DNA of 64,000 bases from Pikeienuella litoralis (GCF_037646705.1 NZ_JBBHER010000002.1:372001-436000); one strand, 5' to 3'. Positions 18,365-27,372 are shown, counted from the first letter of the stretch. Notes: generated by a model not told the origin, from the sequence alone. Numbers and translations are program-made.

Positions 18365-19864
18365 ATGTTCGAAAGTCTGTCCGAACGCCTCTCGGGCGTG
18401 TTCGACAAGCTCACCCGGCAGGGCGCGCTTTCCGAGGATGACGTCGGAACCGCGCTCCGCGAGGTGCGCGTCGCGCTGCTGGAGGCCGACGTCTCGCTCG
18501 CGGTGGTGCGCGATTTCATCGCCCGCGTGCAGGAAAAGGCGACCGGGCAGGCGGTGACGAAATCGGTCACGCCTGGCCAGCAGGTGGTGAAGATCGTCAA
18601 TGACGAGCTGACCGCGATGCTGGCCGGGGACGACGCCGAGGCCGGGCGGCTCCGCGTCGACAGCCCGCCGGCGCCGATCCTGATGGTCGGGCTTCAGGGC
18701 TCCGGCAAGACGACGACGACCGCGAAGATCGCGAAGCGCCTGACCGAGCGCGAGGGCAAGCGGGTGCTGATGGCCTCGCTCGACGTCAACCGCCCGGCGG
18801 CGATGGAGCAGCTCGGCATCCTCGGCATGCAGATCGGGGTGGACACGCTGCCGATCGTGAAGGGGCAGGACCCGGTCGCGATCGCGCGCCGCGCCAAGCA
18901 GCAGGCGACGATGGGCGGCTATGACGTCTATCTCCTCGACACCGCCGGCCGGCTCCATATCGATCAGGAGCTGATGGCGCAGGTCGAGGCGGTGCGCGAC
19001 GTCGCGAAGCCGCATGAGACGCTCCTCGTGGTCGACGGGCTGACCGGGCAGGACGCGGTGAACGTCGCCTCGGAATTCGACGGGCGCATCGGCGTCACCG
19101 GCGTCGTGCTGACGCGGATGGACGGCGACGGGCGCGGGGGCGCAGCGCTCTCGATGCGGGCGGTGACGGGGAAGCCGATCAAGTTCGTCGCGACCGGCGA
19201 GAAGCTCGACGCGCTCGAGGAGTTCCACCCGGCGCGGATCGCGGGGCGCATCCTCGGCATGGGCGATATCGTCTCCCTCGTCGAGAAGGCGCAGGAGACC
19301 ATCGAGGCCGAGCAGGCCGAGAAGATGATGAAGCGGTTCCAGAAGGGCCGCTTCGACATGAACGATCTCGCCGGGCAGCTTCAGCAGATGCTGAAGATGG
19401 GCGGCATGCAGGGCGTGATGGGCATGCTGCCGGGCATGGGCAAGCTGACCAAGCAGATGGAGAACGCCAATTTCGACGACCGGGTCCTGCGCCGGCAGAT
19501 CGCGCTGATCCAGTCGATGACGAAGAAGGAGCGCGCCAATCCCGCGCTGCTGCAGGCGAGCCGCAAGAAGCGCATCGCCGCCGGCGCCGGGCTGGAGGTG
19601 CAGGAGCTGAACCGGCTTCTGAAGATGCATCGGCAGATGGCGGACATGATGAAGAAGATGGGCCGGATGGGAAAGAAGGGCCTGATGCGCGGCGCGCTCT
19701 CGCAGATGCTGGGCAAGGGCGGCATGAACCCCGCGATGATGGGCGGCGCCGGCGGCGGCGCGCCGGGCGGGCTCCCCGGCGGCGGCATGGCGGGCGGCGG
19801 GCTCCCCGGTCTTGGCGGCGGCGCGCTGCCGCCGGGCCTCTCCGGCTTTGGAAAGAAGAAATGA
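18365..19864 (+). CDS. ffh: Signal recognition particle protein Ffh
   Basis: GTPase that binds 4.5S RNA and delivers nascent membrane proteins to FtsY. 499 residues. The N domain (MFESLSERLSGVFDKLTRQG) is followed by the G domain with GLQGSGKTTTTAKIAKRL (G1, about 104-121), DTAGRLHIDQELM (G3, about 189) and TRMDGDGRGGAALS (G4, about 247). The M domain has Met-rich helices (MNDLAGQLQQMLKMGGMQ, LIQSMTKKERANPALLQASRKKRIAAGAG). The C-terminus is a Gly/Met/Pro-rich tail longer than in E. coli. The ATG at 18365 has AAGGAG seven bases upstream. Its stop overlaps the chorismate mutase start (ATGA). Confidence 0.98.
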   Translation: MFESLSERLSGVFDKLTRQGALSEDDVGTALREVRVALLEADVSLAVVRDFIARVQEKATGQAVTKSVTPGQQVVKIVNDELTAMLAGDDAEAGRLRVDSPPAPILMVGLQGSGKTTTTAKIAKRLTEREGKRVLMASLDVNRPAAMEQLGILGMQIGVDTLPIVKGQDPVAIARRAKQQATMGGYDVYLLDTAGRLHIDQELMAQVEAVRDVAKPHETLLVVDGLTGQDAVNVASEFDGRIGVTGVVLTRMDGDGRGGAALSMRAVTGKPIKFVATGEKLDALEEFHPARIAGRILGMGDIVSLVEKAQETIEAEQAEKMMKRFQKGRFDMNDLAGQLQQMLKMGGMQGVMGMLPGMGKLTKQMENANFDDRVLRRQIALIQSMTKKERANPALLQASRKKRIAAGAGLEVQELNRLLKMHRQMADMMKKMGRMGKKGLMRGALSQMLGKGGMNPAMMGGAGGGAPGGLPGGGMAGGGLPGLGGGALPPGLSGFGKKK

Positions 19865-20241
19865 GCGGGCGCGGACCCGAAGCGGCGGGCGATGAGGGGC
19901 GCCGCGCATCCGAAACGGGCGCGCCGGCGGCCGGGGGCGGCGGCGTGACCGATGACGCGGCCCGCGCGGCGGAGCTTCTCGAGAAGGAGCGCGGCCATAT
20001 CGACAATCTCGACGCGATCCTGGTCTACACGCTCGCGGAGCGGTTCAAGGCGACGCAGTCGGTCGGCGCGCTGAAGGCGGCGCACGCCCTGCCGCCCTCC
20101 GACCCGGCGCGGGAGGCCCGCCAGATCGACCGGCTGCGCCAACTCGCGCATGACGCCGATCTCGACCCGGTTTTCGCGGAGAAATTCCTGAACTTCATCA
20201 TTTCCGAAGTCATCAGGCATCACGAACGCATGCAGAAATAG
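19861..20241 (+). CDS. Chorismate mutase (AroQ type)
   Basis: Converts chorismate to prephenate for Phe/Tyr synthesis. 126 residues from an ATG overlapping the ffh stop. The first ~28 residues are Gly/Ala-rich and poorly conserved, so translation could instead begin at the GTG at residue 29 (VTDDAARAAELL). The helical AroQ core holds the catalytic residues in pattern LEKERGHIDNLDAILVYTLAERFKATQSVGALKA: Arg of the first helix, then Arg/Lys, with HHERMQ at the C-terminus. It sits between ffh and rpsP, as in other Rhodobacterales. Confidence 0.88.
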   Translation: MSGRGPEAAGDEGRRASETGAPAAGGGGVTDDAARAAELLEKERGHIDNLDAILVYTLAERFKATQSVGALKAAHALPPSDPAREARQIDRLRQLAHDADLDPVFAEKFLNFIISEVIRHHERMQK

Positions 20242-20277
20242 GGGCCAACGCGCCTCGGCCATACACAGGAGACGAAC

Positions 20278-20676
20278 ATGGCGGTGAAGATCAGACTGGC
20301 TCGCGGCGGCTCGAAGAAGCGGCCGCATTACACGATCGTGTCGGCGGACAGCCGCAAGGCGCGCGACGGCCGTTTCATGGAGCGGCTCGGCACCTATGAC
20401 CCGCTTCTCGGCAAGGATGACGAGAACCGCGTGAAGATGAATGTCGAGCGGATCATGGAGCTGATCGGGCAGGGCGCGCAGCCGACCGACCGCGTCCGCC
20501 GCTTCCTCGAGGCCGCCGGCGCGATGGAGAAAAAGGTTCGGAACAACCCGAAGAAGGCGAAGCCGGGCCAGAAGGCGGTCGAGCGCGCGGACGCGAAGAA
20601 GGAAAAGGCCGAGGCCGCCGCCGCGGCGCCGGCGGAGGAGGCCCCCGCCGAGGCCGCGGAAGCCACGGCGGAGTGA
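20278..20676 (+). CDS. rpsP: 30S ribosomal protein S16
   Basis: Ribosomal protein S16 of 132 residues. Conserved N-terminus VKIRLARGGSKKRPHYTIVSADSRKARDGRF, then ERLGTYDPL and NVERIMELIGQGAQPTDRV. It is longer than the E. coli protein because of a C-terminal Lys/Ala/Glu-rich extension (about residues 95-132), common in alphaproteobacteria. CAGGAG lies seven bases before the ATG. Member of the ffh-aroQ-rpsP-rimM-trmD-rplS run. Confidence 0.98.
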   Translation: MAVKIRLARGGSKKRPHYTIVSADSRKARDGRFMERLGTYDPLLGKDDENRVKMNVERIMELIGQGAQPTDRVRRFLEAAGAMEKKVRNNPKKAKPGQKAVERADAKKEKAEAAAAAPAEEAPAEAAEATAE

Positions 20677-20751
20677 TCCTCCCGGCGCGCGGGTCGGCCG
20701 CCCGGCGCCGGGCGGCCCCCGCGCGCCCCTGACGCGGCGCTTGGGAACGCG

Positions 20752-21294
20752 ATGATGAGCGAAGATGGCAAGGATCTGATCTGCGTCGGCGCCATCGCCG
20801 GCGCTTTCGGCGTGCGGGGCGAAGCGCGGATCAAGTCCTTCTGCGCGGAGCCGGAGGATATCGCGCGCTACGCCCCGCTTTTCACCGAGGATGGCGCGCG
20901 GAGCTTCACGGTGCGGATCACCCGCCCGGTCGCGGGCGGGTTCGCCGCCCGGCTCGGCGGCGTCGCGACCCGCGAGGAGGCGGCGGCGCTGAGGGGCGTG
21001 CGCCTGTTCGCGCCGCGTGAGCGGATGCCGGCGCCGGGGGACGATGAATATTACCACGCCGATCTGGTCGGCCTCGACGTGGTCGATGTGGGCGGCGCTC
21101 CGGTCGGGCGGGTTCTCGGGGTCGAGAATTACGGCGCGGGCGATTTTCTCGAGATCGCGCTGGAGCCGGAGGGCCGGCTTCTGGTCCCGTTCACCCGCGC
21201 CGCGGCGCCGACCGTGGATCTCGCGGCGCGGCGGATCGTGATCGACCCGCCCGAGGATGTGGCGGAAGGCGGCGAGCCGGAGCCGGGCGGATGA
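20752..21294 (+). CDS. rimM: Ribosome maturation factor RimM
   Basis: 16S rRNA processing factor that binds S19 during 30S head maturation. 180 residues. The N-terminal RimM domain begins ICVGAIAGAFGVRGEARIKSF; the PRC-barrel domain starts near DDEYYHADLVGLDVVDVGGAPVGRV. The first ATG (20752) is immediately followed by another (20755); either may start. It overlaps the trmD start by four bases (ATGA). Confidence 0.96.
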   Translation: MMSEDGKDLICVGAIAGAFGVRGEARIKSFCAEPEDIARYAPLFTEDGARSFTVRITRPVAGGFAARLGGVATREEAAALRGVRLFAPRERMPAPGDDEYYHADLVGLDVVDVGGAPVGRVLGVENYGAGDFLEIALEPEGRLLVPFTRAAAPTVDLAARRIVIDPPEDVAEGGEPEPGG

Positions 21295-22175
21295 GCGGCG
21301 CGCCGCCCGGCCGCTCGCATGGGCGGATCGCGCCGCGCCCGTCGCTCGGCCCGCGGCCGCTGATCGACGAGGGGGAGGAGGTCGCGGGCGCCTGGACCGC
21401 GCGGGTCCTCACGCTTTTTCCGGAGATGTTCCCCGGCCCGCTCGGGCTGTCGCTCATCGGGCGCGCGCGCGCGCGCGGGCTCTGGAACCTCACCCCCATC
21501 GACATCCGCCGATTCGCGACCGACCGCCATCGCACGGTTGACGCGCCGCCGGCCGGGGGCGGGGCCGGCATGGTGATGCGCCCCGACATCGCCGCCGCGG
21601 CGATGGATGACGCGATGCGCGGCGCGCCGGCCGACCGGGCGCGCTGGCCGCTGGTCTATCTCTCGCCGCGCGGCGCGCCCTTCGATCAGGCGATGGCGAA
21701 GCGATTCGCCGCCTGTGAGGGAATCACGCTTTTATGCGGCCGTTTCGAGGGCGTGGACGAGCGCGCGCTCGACGCGCGGGCGGTGGAGGAGGTCAGTCTC
21801 GGCGATTTTGTCATGACGGGGGGCGAAATCGCGGCGATGGCGTTGATCGACGCCACGGTTCGGCTTATACCCCGCGTCCTCGGCAACGCATCGAGCGTCG
21901 CGGAGGAAAGCTTTGCGGGCGGTCTTCTGGAGGCGCCGCACTATACCAAGCCCCCGCTCTGGGAGGGGCGTGAGATACCGGAGGTCCTCCTTTCCGGCCA
22001 TCACGCCCGGGTCGCCGAATGGCGGGCCGCGATGAGCGAGCGACTGACGAAGGAACGACGTCCCGATCTCTGGCGGGCGCATGAGGCGAGAGCCTCCGCT
22101 GCGGACCCGATGGATGGCCAGGAGCTCTCGGACGCGCACACCACCGCCGCCAAAGGCGGGCCTGAGAAGGACTGA
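21291..22175 (+). CDS. trmD: tRNA (guanine-N1-)-methyltransferase TrmD
   Basis: SPOUT methyltransferase forming m1G37 in tRNAs with G36, needed to prevent frameshifting. 294 residues. The core begins at WTARVLTLFPEMFPGPLG (about residue 34); the preceding ~33 residues are an Arg/Pro-rich extension starting at the ATG coupled to the rimM stop. The trefoil-knot and SAM region is intact: DAPPAGGGAGMVMRPD, LYLSPRG-type strand, LLCGRFEGVDERAL and VSLGDFVMTGGEIAAMALIDA. The C-terminal tail after RRPDLW is longer than in E. coli and variable. Confidence 0.97.
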   Translation: MSGAPPGRSHGRIAPRPSLGPRPLIDEGEEVAGAWTARVLTLFPEMFPGPLGLSLIGRARARGLWNLTPIDIRRFATDRHRTVDAPPAGGGAGMVMRPDIAAAAMDDAMRGAPADRARWPLVYLSPRGAPFDQAMAKRFAACEGITLLCGRFEGVDERALDARAVEEVSLGDFVMTGGEIAAMALIDATVRLIPRVLGNASSVAEESFAGGLLEAPHYTKPPLWEGREIPEVLLSGHHARVAEWRAAMSERLTKERRPDLWRAHEARASAADPMDGQELSDAHTTAAKGGPEKD

Positions 22176-22179
22176 GGCC

Positions 22180-22566
22180 ATGAACCTGCTGCAAGAGCTT
22201 GAAGCCGAGCATATCGCCGAGCTTGGCAAGACCATCCCGGACTTCGCGCCGGGCGACACCATTCGCGTCGGCGTGAAGGTGACGGAAGGCGCGCGCCACC
22301 GCGTGCAGAATTACGAGGGCGTCTGCATCAGCCGCAGGGGCGGCTCGACGCTGGGCGCCTCCTTCACCGTCCGCAAGATCAGCTTCGGCGAGGGCGTGGA
22401 GCGGGTGTTCCCGCTTTACTCGCCGGCGATCGCCGAGATCGAGGTGGTTCGCCGCGGCAAGGTGCGGCGCGCGAAGCTCTACTATCTCCGTGAGCGCCGC
22501 GGGAAATCCGCGCGGATCGCCGAGAAGACGAATTATCGCGCGCCGAAGGAAGCCGCCGCCAAATAA
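22180..22566 (+). CDS. rplS: 50S ribosomal protein L19
   Basis: 128 residues. Conserved MNLLQELEAEHIAEL start, then PDFAPGDTIRVGVKVTEGARHRVQNYEGVCI (in overlapping parts), SFTVRKISFGEGVERVFPLYSP and RRGKVRRAKLYYLRERRGKSARI. The ATG was chosen five bases after the trmD stop. It is the last gene of the operon: a strong terminator begins 23 bp later. In many Rhodobacterales rpmE follows; none is here. Confidence 0.98.
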   Translation: MNLLQELEAEHIAELGKTIPDFAPGDTIRVGVKVTEGARHRVQNYEGVCISRRGGSTLGASFTVRKISFGEGVERVFPLYSPAIAEIEVVRRGKVRRAKLYYLRERRGKSARIAEKTNYRAPKEAAAK

Positions 22567-22588
22567 GGCGCGCCGATACGGATGAAGC

Positions 22589-22618
22589 GGGCGGCCCTGG
22601 GGGCCGCCCTTTTCGTTT
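22589..22618 (+). terminator. Rho-independent terminator after rplS
   Basis: Perfect 8-bp stem GGGCGGCC (22589-22596) / GGCCGCCC (22602-22609), loop CTGGG, then TTTTCGTTTGT. It ends the ffh-to-rplS transcript. Confidence 0.9.
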
Positions 22619-22673
22619 GTGGGACAACGGAATTGTGATGGCGCGCGGCGCGGCCCGCATGCAGTGTGGCGCG

Positions 22674-23504
22674 ATGATCAGATCGCTCGCCGTCGCCCTC
22701 TTCTTCCTCCTTTTCGCCTCGCCCGCGCCCGCCGAAAGCTGCGGCGCGGGCGCGGCGCCCTGCCGCGCGGCGGGCGGGATCTATCACGTCGCGCTCCCGG
22801 AGGGCGGGGCGCCGCGCGGGGCGGTGATCTTCCTTCACGGCTATGGCGGAACCGGGGCCCGCGTCCTTCGCGGCGCATGGGTGCGCGGCGCGCTCGACCG
22901 GGGCTACGCCGTCATCGCGCCCCAGGGCGAGCCGCTCGGCGAAAACAGGAGCGGCGGCGGCTGGAACAGCTCCGCCGCCGCGGGCCGGCGCGACGACGTC
23001 TCCTTTCTCGCCGGCGTCGCCGATGACGCGGCGGCGCGGTTCGGGATCGCCCGCGACGCGATGCTGCTCGCCGGGTTTTCGGGCGGCGGGATGATGACCT
23101 GGCGCGCGGCCTGCGCCGCGCCGGCGCGCTTCGCGGCCTATGCGCCGGTCTCGGGCCTGTTCTGGCGGCCGCTGCCGGAGACATGCGCCGGCCCCGCGGC
23201 GCTGCTGCATACGCATGGCTGGGCCGATCCGGTGGTGCCGCTGGAGGGGCGCGCGGTCGCGGGCGGGCGGCTCGTTCAGGGCGATCTTTTCGCCGGGCTG
23301 AAGCTGATGCGCGAGGCGTTCGGCTGCGCGCGCGACGCGCCCGAGAGCTACGGCGCGGCCGGCGCCTTTCTCATCCGGCGCTGGACCGATTGCGCGCCGG
23401 GCGGGACGCTCGAATTCGCGCTGCATCCGGGCGGCCACGCGGTTCCGGCGGGGTGGTCCGCGCTTGCGCTCGACTGGTTCGAGGGGGTCGAGGCCGCGCG
23501 CTGA
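22674..23504 (+). CDS. Secreted PHB-depolymerase/LpqC-like alpha/beta hydrolase
   Basis: 276 residues with a signal peptide (MIRSLAVALFFLLFASPAPA). The polyhydroxybutyrate depolymerase/LpqC family hydrolyses ester bonds in polyesters or feruloyl/acetyl groups, acting outside the cytosol. The catalytic triad is recognisable: nucleophile Ser in LLAGFSGGGMM, Asp in THGWADPVVPL, and His in HPGGHAVPAGW. The oxyanion region is IFLHGYGGTG. Upstream in-frame ATGs at 22638 and 22659 would put an Arg/Cys stretch before the signal peptide, so I prefer 22674. Whether the substrate is PHB cannot be decided. Confidence 0.85.
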   Translation: MIRSLAVALFFLLFASPAPAESCGAGAAPCRAAGGIYHVALPEGGAPRGAVIFLHGYGGTGARVLRGAWVRGALDRGYAVIAPQGEPLGENRSGGGWNSSAAAGRRDDVSFLAGVADDAAARFGIARDAMLLAGFSGGGMMTWRAACAAPARFAAYAPVSGLFWRPLPETCAGPAALLHTHGWADPVVPLEGRAVAGGRLVQGDLFAGLKLMREAFGCARDAPESYGAAGAFLIRRWTDCAPGGTLEFALHPGGHAVPAGWSALALDWFEGVEAAR

Positions 23505-23713
23505 GGCGCGCGCGCGGCGACCGGCGGCTTGCCCCCGGCGCCGATTCCCAGCTAGACGACTTCGCATGAAGCGGATCGTGAACATCGCCGACCGGGCCCG
23601 CCTGCCCTCGCGGTTCTTCGCGGGGCTTCGCGCGCGCGGAGCGGCGGGATAAGCTCCCTCCGCCCACCGGGCCGCCCGCCGCACTTGTACAGCACAACGG
23701 AAGAGACACGCTC

Positions 23714-25135
23714 ATGTCCACCGCGCCAAACACCTCCCCCAGAACGCTCTATGACAAGATCTGGGACGCCCATCTCGCGCATCAGGGCGAGGACGGAACC
23801 TGCCTGCTCTATATCGACCGCCACCTCGTCCACGAGGTGACCAGCCCGCAGGCGTTCGAAGGCTTGCGGCTGACCGGGCGCACCGTGCGCCAGCCTGGCA
23901 TGACCGTGGCGGTGCCGGACCATAACGTGCCGACTTCGGACCGCGCCGCCGGCATCGCCGACGAGGAGAGCCGGATCCAGGTCGAAACGCTGAAGGCGAA
24001 CGCCGAAGAGTTCGGAATCACCTATTACGACGTGACCGACATCCGGCAGGGCATCGTCCACATCATCGGCCCGGAGCAGGGCTGGACGCTGCCGGGGATG
24101 ACCATCGTCTGCGGCGACAGCCACACCGCGACCCATGGCGCCTTCGGCGCGCTCGCGCATGGCATCGGCACATCCGAGGTCGAGCATGTGCTGGCGACGC
24201 AGACGCTGATCGCGCGCAAGGCCAAGAACATGAAGGTGGAGGTGACCGGCGCCCTGCCGCCCGGCGTCACCGCGAAGGATATCACGCTTTCGATCATCGG
24301 CGCGACCGGAACCGCCGGCGGCACCGGCCATGTCATCGAATATTGCGGCGAGGCGATTCGCGCGCTCTCGATGGAAGGCCGGATGACGGTCTGCAACATG
24401 GCGATCGAGGGCGGCGCCCGCGCCGGGCTGATCGCGCCCGACGAGAAGACCTTCGCCTATGTCAAAGGCCGGCCGATGTCGCCGAAGGGCGCGGCGTTCG
24501 AGATGGCGATGGCCGACTGGCGCGGCCTCTATTCGGACGAAGGCGCCCATTTCGACAAGGAGCTGATCCTGAAGGGCGAGGATATCGCGCCCGTCGTCAC
24601 CTGGGGGACCAGCCCGGAGGACGTGCTGCCGATCACCGGCGCGGTGCCGGACCCGGCCAGCTTCGCCGATCCCGGCAAGCAGGCGGCGGCGGCGCGGAGC
24701 CTCGAATACATGGGCCTCACCCCCGGCACGGCGCTGCGCGACATCGAGATCGACACCGTGTTCATCGGCTCCTGCACCAATGGCCGGATCGAGGATCTGC
24801 GCGAGGTCGCGAAGGTCGTCGAGGGCAAGCGCGTGAAGGCCGGGCTGCGGGCGATGATCGTGCCGGGCTCGGGGCTGGTGAAGGCGCAGGCGGAGGAGGA
24901 GGGGATCGCCGAAATCCTCAAGGCCGCCGGATTCGACTGGCGCGAGCCGGGCTGCTCGATGTGCCTCGCGATGAACGCCGACAAGCTGGCGCCCGGGGAG
25001 CGCTGCGCCTCCACCTCGAACCGGAATTTCGAGGGCCGGCAGGGCCGGGGCGGGCGCACCCATCTGATGAGCCCGGGAATGGCGGCGGCGGCCGCGCTGA
25101 CCGGGCGGCTGACGGACGTGCGCGAAATCGGCTGA
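23714..25135 (+). CDS. leuC: 3-isopropylmalate dehydratase large subunit
   Basis: Aconitase-family [4Fe-4S] subunit that, with LeuD, isomerises 2- to 3-isopropylmalate in leucine synthesis. 473 residues. Cluster ligands: Cys in FIGSCTNGRIEDL (about 353) and the pair in GCSMCLAMN (about 414 and 417). TIVCGDSHTATHGAFGALAHGIGTSEVEHV is the central signature (two overlapping segments). The ATG follows GGAAGAGACACGCTC. leuD lies 3.1 kb downstream, separated by three unrelated genes. Confidence 0.98.
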   Translation: MSTAPNTSPRTLYDKIWDAHLAHQGEDGTCLLYIDRHLVHEVTSPQAFEGLRLTGRTVRQPGMTVAVPDHNVPTSDRAAGIADEESRIQVETLKANAEEFGITYYDVTDIRQGIVHIIGPEQGWTLPGMTIVCGDSHTATHGAFGALAHGIGTSEVEHVLATQTLIARKAKNMKVEVTGALPPGVTAKDITLSIIGATGTAGGTGHVIEYCGEAIRALSMEGRMTVCNMAIEGGARAGLIAPDEKTFAYVKGRPMSPKGAAFEMAMADWRGLYSDEGAHFDKELILKGEDIAPVVTWGTSPEDVLPITGAVPDPASFADPGKQAAAARSLEYMGLTPGTALRDIEIDTVFIGSCTNGRIEDLREVAKVVEGKRVKAGLRAMIVPGSGLVKAQAEEEGIAEILKAAGFDWREPGCSMCLAMNADKLAPGERCASTSNRNFEGRQGRGGRTHLMSPGMAAAAALTGRLTDVREIG

Positions 25136-25142
25136 AACTGAG

Positions 25143-25163
25143 CCCCGCGCGAGATGCGCGGGG
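25143..25163 (+). terminator. Hairpin after leuC
   Basis: Stem CCCCGCGC (25143-25150) / GCGCGGGG (25156-25163), loop GAGAT, eight bases after the leuC stop. It lacks a T-run (TTAGCC follows), so it may slow or stabilise rather than terminate transcription. Confidence 0.5.
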
Positions 25164-25310
25164 TTAGCCGAAAATATTCGAAAAATCGTTTGCAGTTGAA
25201 GCGGCGACGGATCTAGTGTCCCGGCGTTGGGGATCCGGTTGGTCGTGCGGAACTTATAGCGGCGTGTCTTGTTTTGTCGGCTCCCTTTTCTGAGATATAT
25301 GGGGAATGTC

Positions 25311-26087
25311 ATGACAGGATATTGTAGTTCCGCCGCGCTTGCGGTGATTTTCGCTTTCGCCGCGCCGCTTGGCGCGTCTGCGCTCAGTTTTGATCAGAAC
25401 GTCACGCCCGACGTGATTTTCGGCGACGGGAACGCGAATGGCGGCTTCACCGTCGACACGGCGAACGGGGTCGAGATCGGCCTTCGCGGCAAGTTGCGGT
25501 TCGACGCGAACGACCAGCCGCAGAATGTGTTCAACTCCAACGGCCTTGGCGGCTACAGCTTCGACGCCGGCAATCCGCCGATGGGCGCCGGCGGCGCCGC
25601 GACGCCGGTCTGGTCCTTCGAGTGGTCGATCAACTCGAATGTCGACGGTTCCGGAGGCGCGCTGGATCAGTTCACCTATCTGCTTGAGCTGGATGGAGAT
25701 CCGGGCGCGGGAACGGATTTCGGATCGTTCGATCCGATCAACGCGCCGTTTTTCGACCATGCGATCGGCGACAACACCACGGGGAACGGCGATGGCGTCG
25801 CCGCGACCAGCATCGGGGAATACTCGGCGCTCATCGCGGCGAACAATGTCGCGCAGAACTCCTGGCGCTACGATTTCTTCAACACGACGATGACCCAGCT
25901 GTCGGCGTTCGATCCGAATGAATCGGGCGTCTACACGATCCGGCTTTCGGCCTTCGACGGCCAGACGGCGCTCGCTTCGAGCTCGATCGATATCCGCGTC
26001 GGCGCGGTGCCGCTACCGGCGACGCTGCCGCTGCTGCTGGCGGGGATCGGCGGGCTGGCGCTCCTTCGCCGCCGCCGGACGGCGTAA
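25311..26087 (+). CDS. Second secreted VPLPA-CTERM sorting domain protein
   Basis: 258 residues. Signal peptide MTGYCSSAALAVIFAFAAPL ending near GASA/L. The mature region is acidic, Gly/Asn/Asp-rich and beta-strand-like, with no known catalytic motif. The C-terminus has VPLPATLPLLLAGIGG, a hydrophobic helix and RRRRTA: the VPLPA-CTERM surface-sorting signal. The ATG at 25311 follows GGGGAA at 5-bp spacing; an earlier ATG at 25299 is less well placed. Not similar by eye to the VPLPA protein at 4523-5392 outside the sorting tail. It lies between leuC and leuD and ends in its own terminator. Confidence 0.83.
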   Translation: MTGYCSSAALAVIFAFAAPLGASALSFDQNVTPDVIFGDGNANGGFTVDTANGVEIGLRGKLRFDANDQPQNVFNSNGLGGYSFDAGNPPMGAGGAATPVWSFEWSINSNVDGSGGALDQFTYLLELDGDPGAGTDFGSFDPINAPFFDHAIGDNTTGNGDGVAATSIGEYSALIAANNVAQNSWRYDFFNTTMTQLSAFDPNESGVYTIRLSAFDGQTALASSSIDIRVGAVPLPATLPLLLAGIGGLALLRRRRTA

Positions 26088-26094
26088 GATCCGA

Positions 26095-26128
26095 CGCCAG
26101 CCGCCGGGGCGCCGGCGGCTGGCGTTTT
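26095..26128 (+). terminator. Rho-independent terminator after the second VPLPA-CTERM gene
   Basis: Perfect 13-bp arms CGCCAGCCGCCGG (26095-26107) and CCGGCGGCTGGCG (26112-26124), 4-base loop, then TTTTCG. It lies between convergent genes and may also serve the minus-strand MFS gene. Confidence 0.88.
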
Positions 26129-26136
26129 CGCTCCGC

Positions 26137-27372
26137 TCAGGCGCGGGCCGCCTTCAATGAGCGCGCCCGGTGCGAGACGAGCGCGAACCAGAGGCAGATC
26201 GCCAGAAGATACATCCCCATCGCGAGGCATTGCGTTTCGATCCCGACTCCGGCGTCGAGGAGCGCGCCGCTCGCGCCGGGGCCGAGCGCCGAGGCGAAGA
26301 CCACGATCGCGGCGATGATCGCCCGGATCGAGCCGAGCCAGCGCGCGCCGTAAAGCTCCGCGAAGAGCGCGCCCATCACCACCGAACCGCCGCCCGAGCT
26401 CAACCCCGCCACCGCCATCGCCGCGACGCCGGCCGAAAGACCGTCGGCGAGGCCGAGCAGGATCGAGCCGAGCCCCCAGCCGAGAAGATAGACCGGCAGG
26501 AGCCGCAGCGCGTCGAACCGGTCCACCGCCCAGCCGATCAGGAAGCTGGCGCCGACCGTGGTCGCGGAGAAGGCGGGGAAGGCGAGCCCGGTGTAGGCGA
26601 CGAGATCCCAGCCCTTGACCTCGGCGAGGTGGACGGTCTGAAAGAAGATCACCGTGCCGATCCAGGACGGGGCGACGATTCCGGGAATGAGGGCCCAGAA
26701 CAACCAGTGGCGCGCCATGTCGCGCCGGGTCCAGTGCCGCCCCTCCATTCCCGGCGAATGGCCCGCCTCCGCGACCGAAAGCGGCGTCCGGTCCCGGCGA
26801 AGCAGAAAGAAGAGCGCCGGCGCGAACAGAAGGACGATGATCGCCGCGATCAGGAGCCAGCTTCCGCGCCAGCCGAGAAAGGCGATCGCCGCCAGACCGG
26901 CCGCGGGAAGAATGGCCTCGCCGCCGGCGATGCCGAGCGAGGCGACGGCGACGGCGCGGGCGCGCTGCGCGCGATACCATTTCCCCATCGAGGTGATGGC
27001 GATATGGGTCATCATGCCCTGCCCGCAGAACCGCAGGCCGAAGACCAGCGCCCCGAGCGCGAGCCAGCCGGGCGCGACGGCGACGCCAAGCGAGACCCCG
27101 GCGAAGAGAAAGAGCACGCCCAGCGCCAGCCGCCGCGCCGGGATGACGTCCGCGAGGCGCCCGGCCTGCGTCAGGAAAGCGGCGGAGGCCAGCGTCGCCA
27201 CCATGTAGATGGCGCCCCACTCGCCATGGCTGAGGGCGAACTCCTCCCGCCAGACGCCGGCGTAGATCGAGATGAAATGGGTCTGCCCGAAGCTGGACGC
27301 GAAGGTCATCAGCGCGCCCGCGCCGAGCCAGGGCGCTTCGCGGCGAAGAAAAGTCGTGAACGTGAACGCCAT
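26137..27372 (-). CDS. MFS transporter (OFA/nitrate-sugar type unresolved)
   Basis: 411 residues, 12 predicted membrane segments in two halves. Family loop motifs are present in cytoplasmic loop 2-3 (AGRLADVIPARRLALG) and the corresponding loop of the second half (GWAVDRFDALRLLP). The N-terminus FLRREAPWLGAGALMTFASSFGQTHFIS places the first helix. I chose ATG 27372 (GAGGTCGGCCG before it) because the 57 extra residues available upstream are Arg/Pro-rich and unlike an MFS N-terminus. Substrate unknown. It lies within the block separating leuC and leuD, divergent from the HdeD-type gene. Confidence 0.88.
   Translation of the reverse strand: MAFTFTTFLRREAPWLGAGALMTFASSFGQTHFISIYAGVWREEFALSHGEWGAIYMVATLASAAFLTQAGRLADVIPARRLALGVLFLFAGVSLGVAVAPGWLALGALVFGLRFCGQGMMTHIAITSMGKWYRAQRARAVAVASLGIAGGEAILPAAGLAAIAFLGWRGSWLLIAAIIVLLFAPALFFLLRRDRTPLSVAEAGHSPGMEGRHWTRRDMARHWLFWALIPGIVAPSWIGTVIFFQTVHLAEVKGWDLVAYTGLAFPAFSATTVGASFLIGWAVDRFDALRLLPVYLLGWGLGSILLGLADGLSAGVAAMAVAGLSSGGGSVVMGALFAELYGARWLGSIRAIIAAIVVFASALGPGASGALLDAGVGIETQCLAMGMYLLAICLWFALVSHRARSLKAARA

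Noticed and set aside
23566..23652. 28-codon frame upstream of leuC as a leucine leader peptide
   Set aside because: Only two Leu codons and no alternative terminator/antiterminator pair could be drawn; no good ribosome site.
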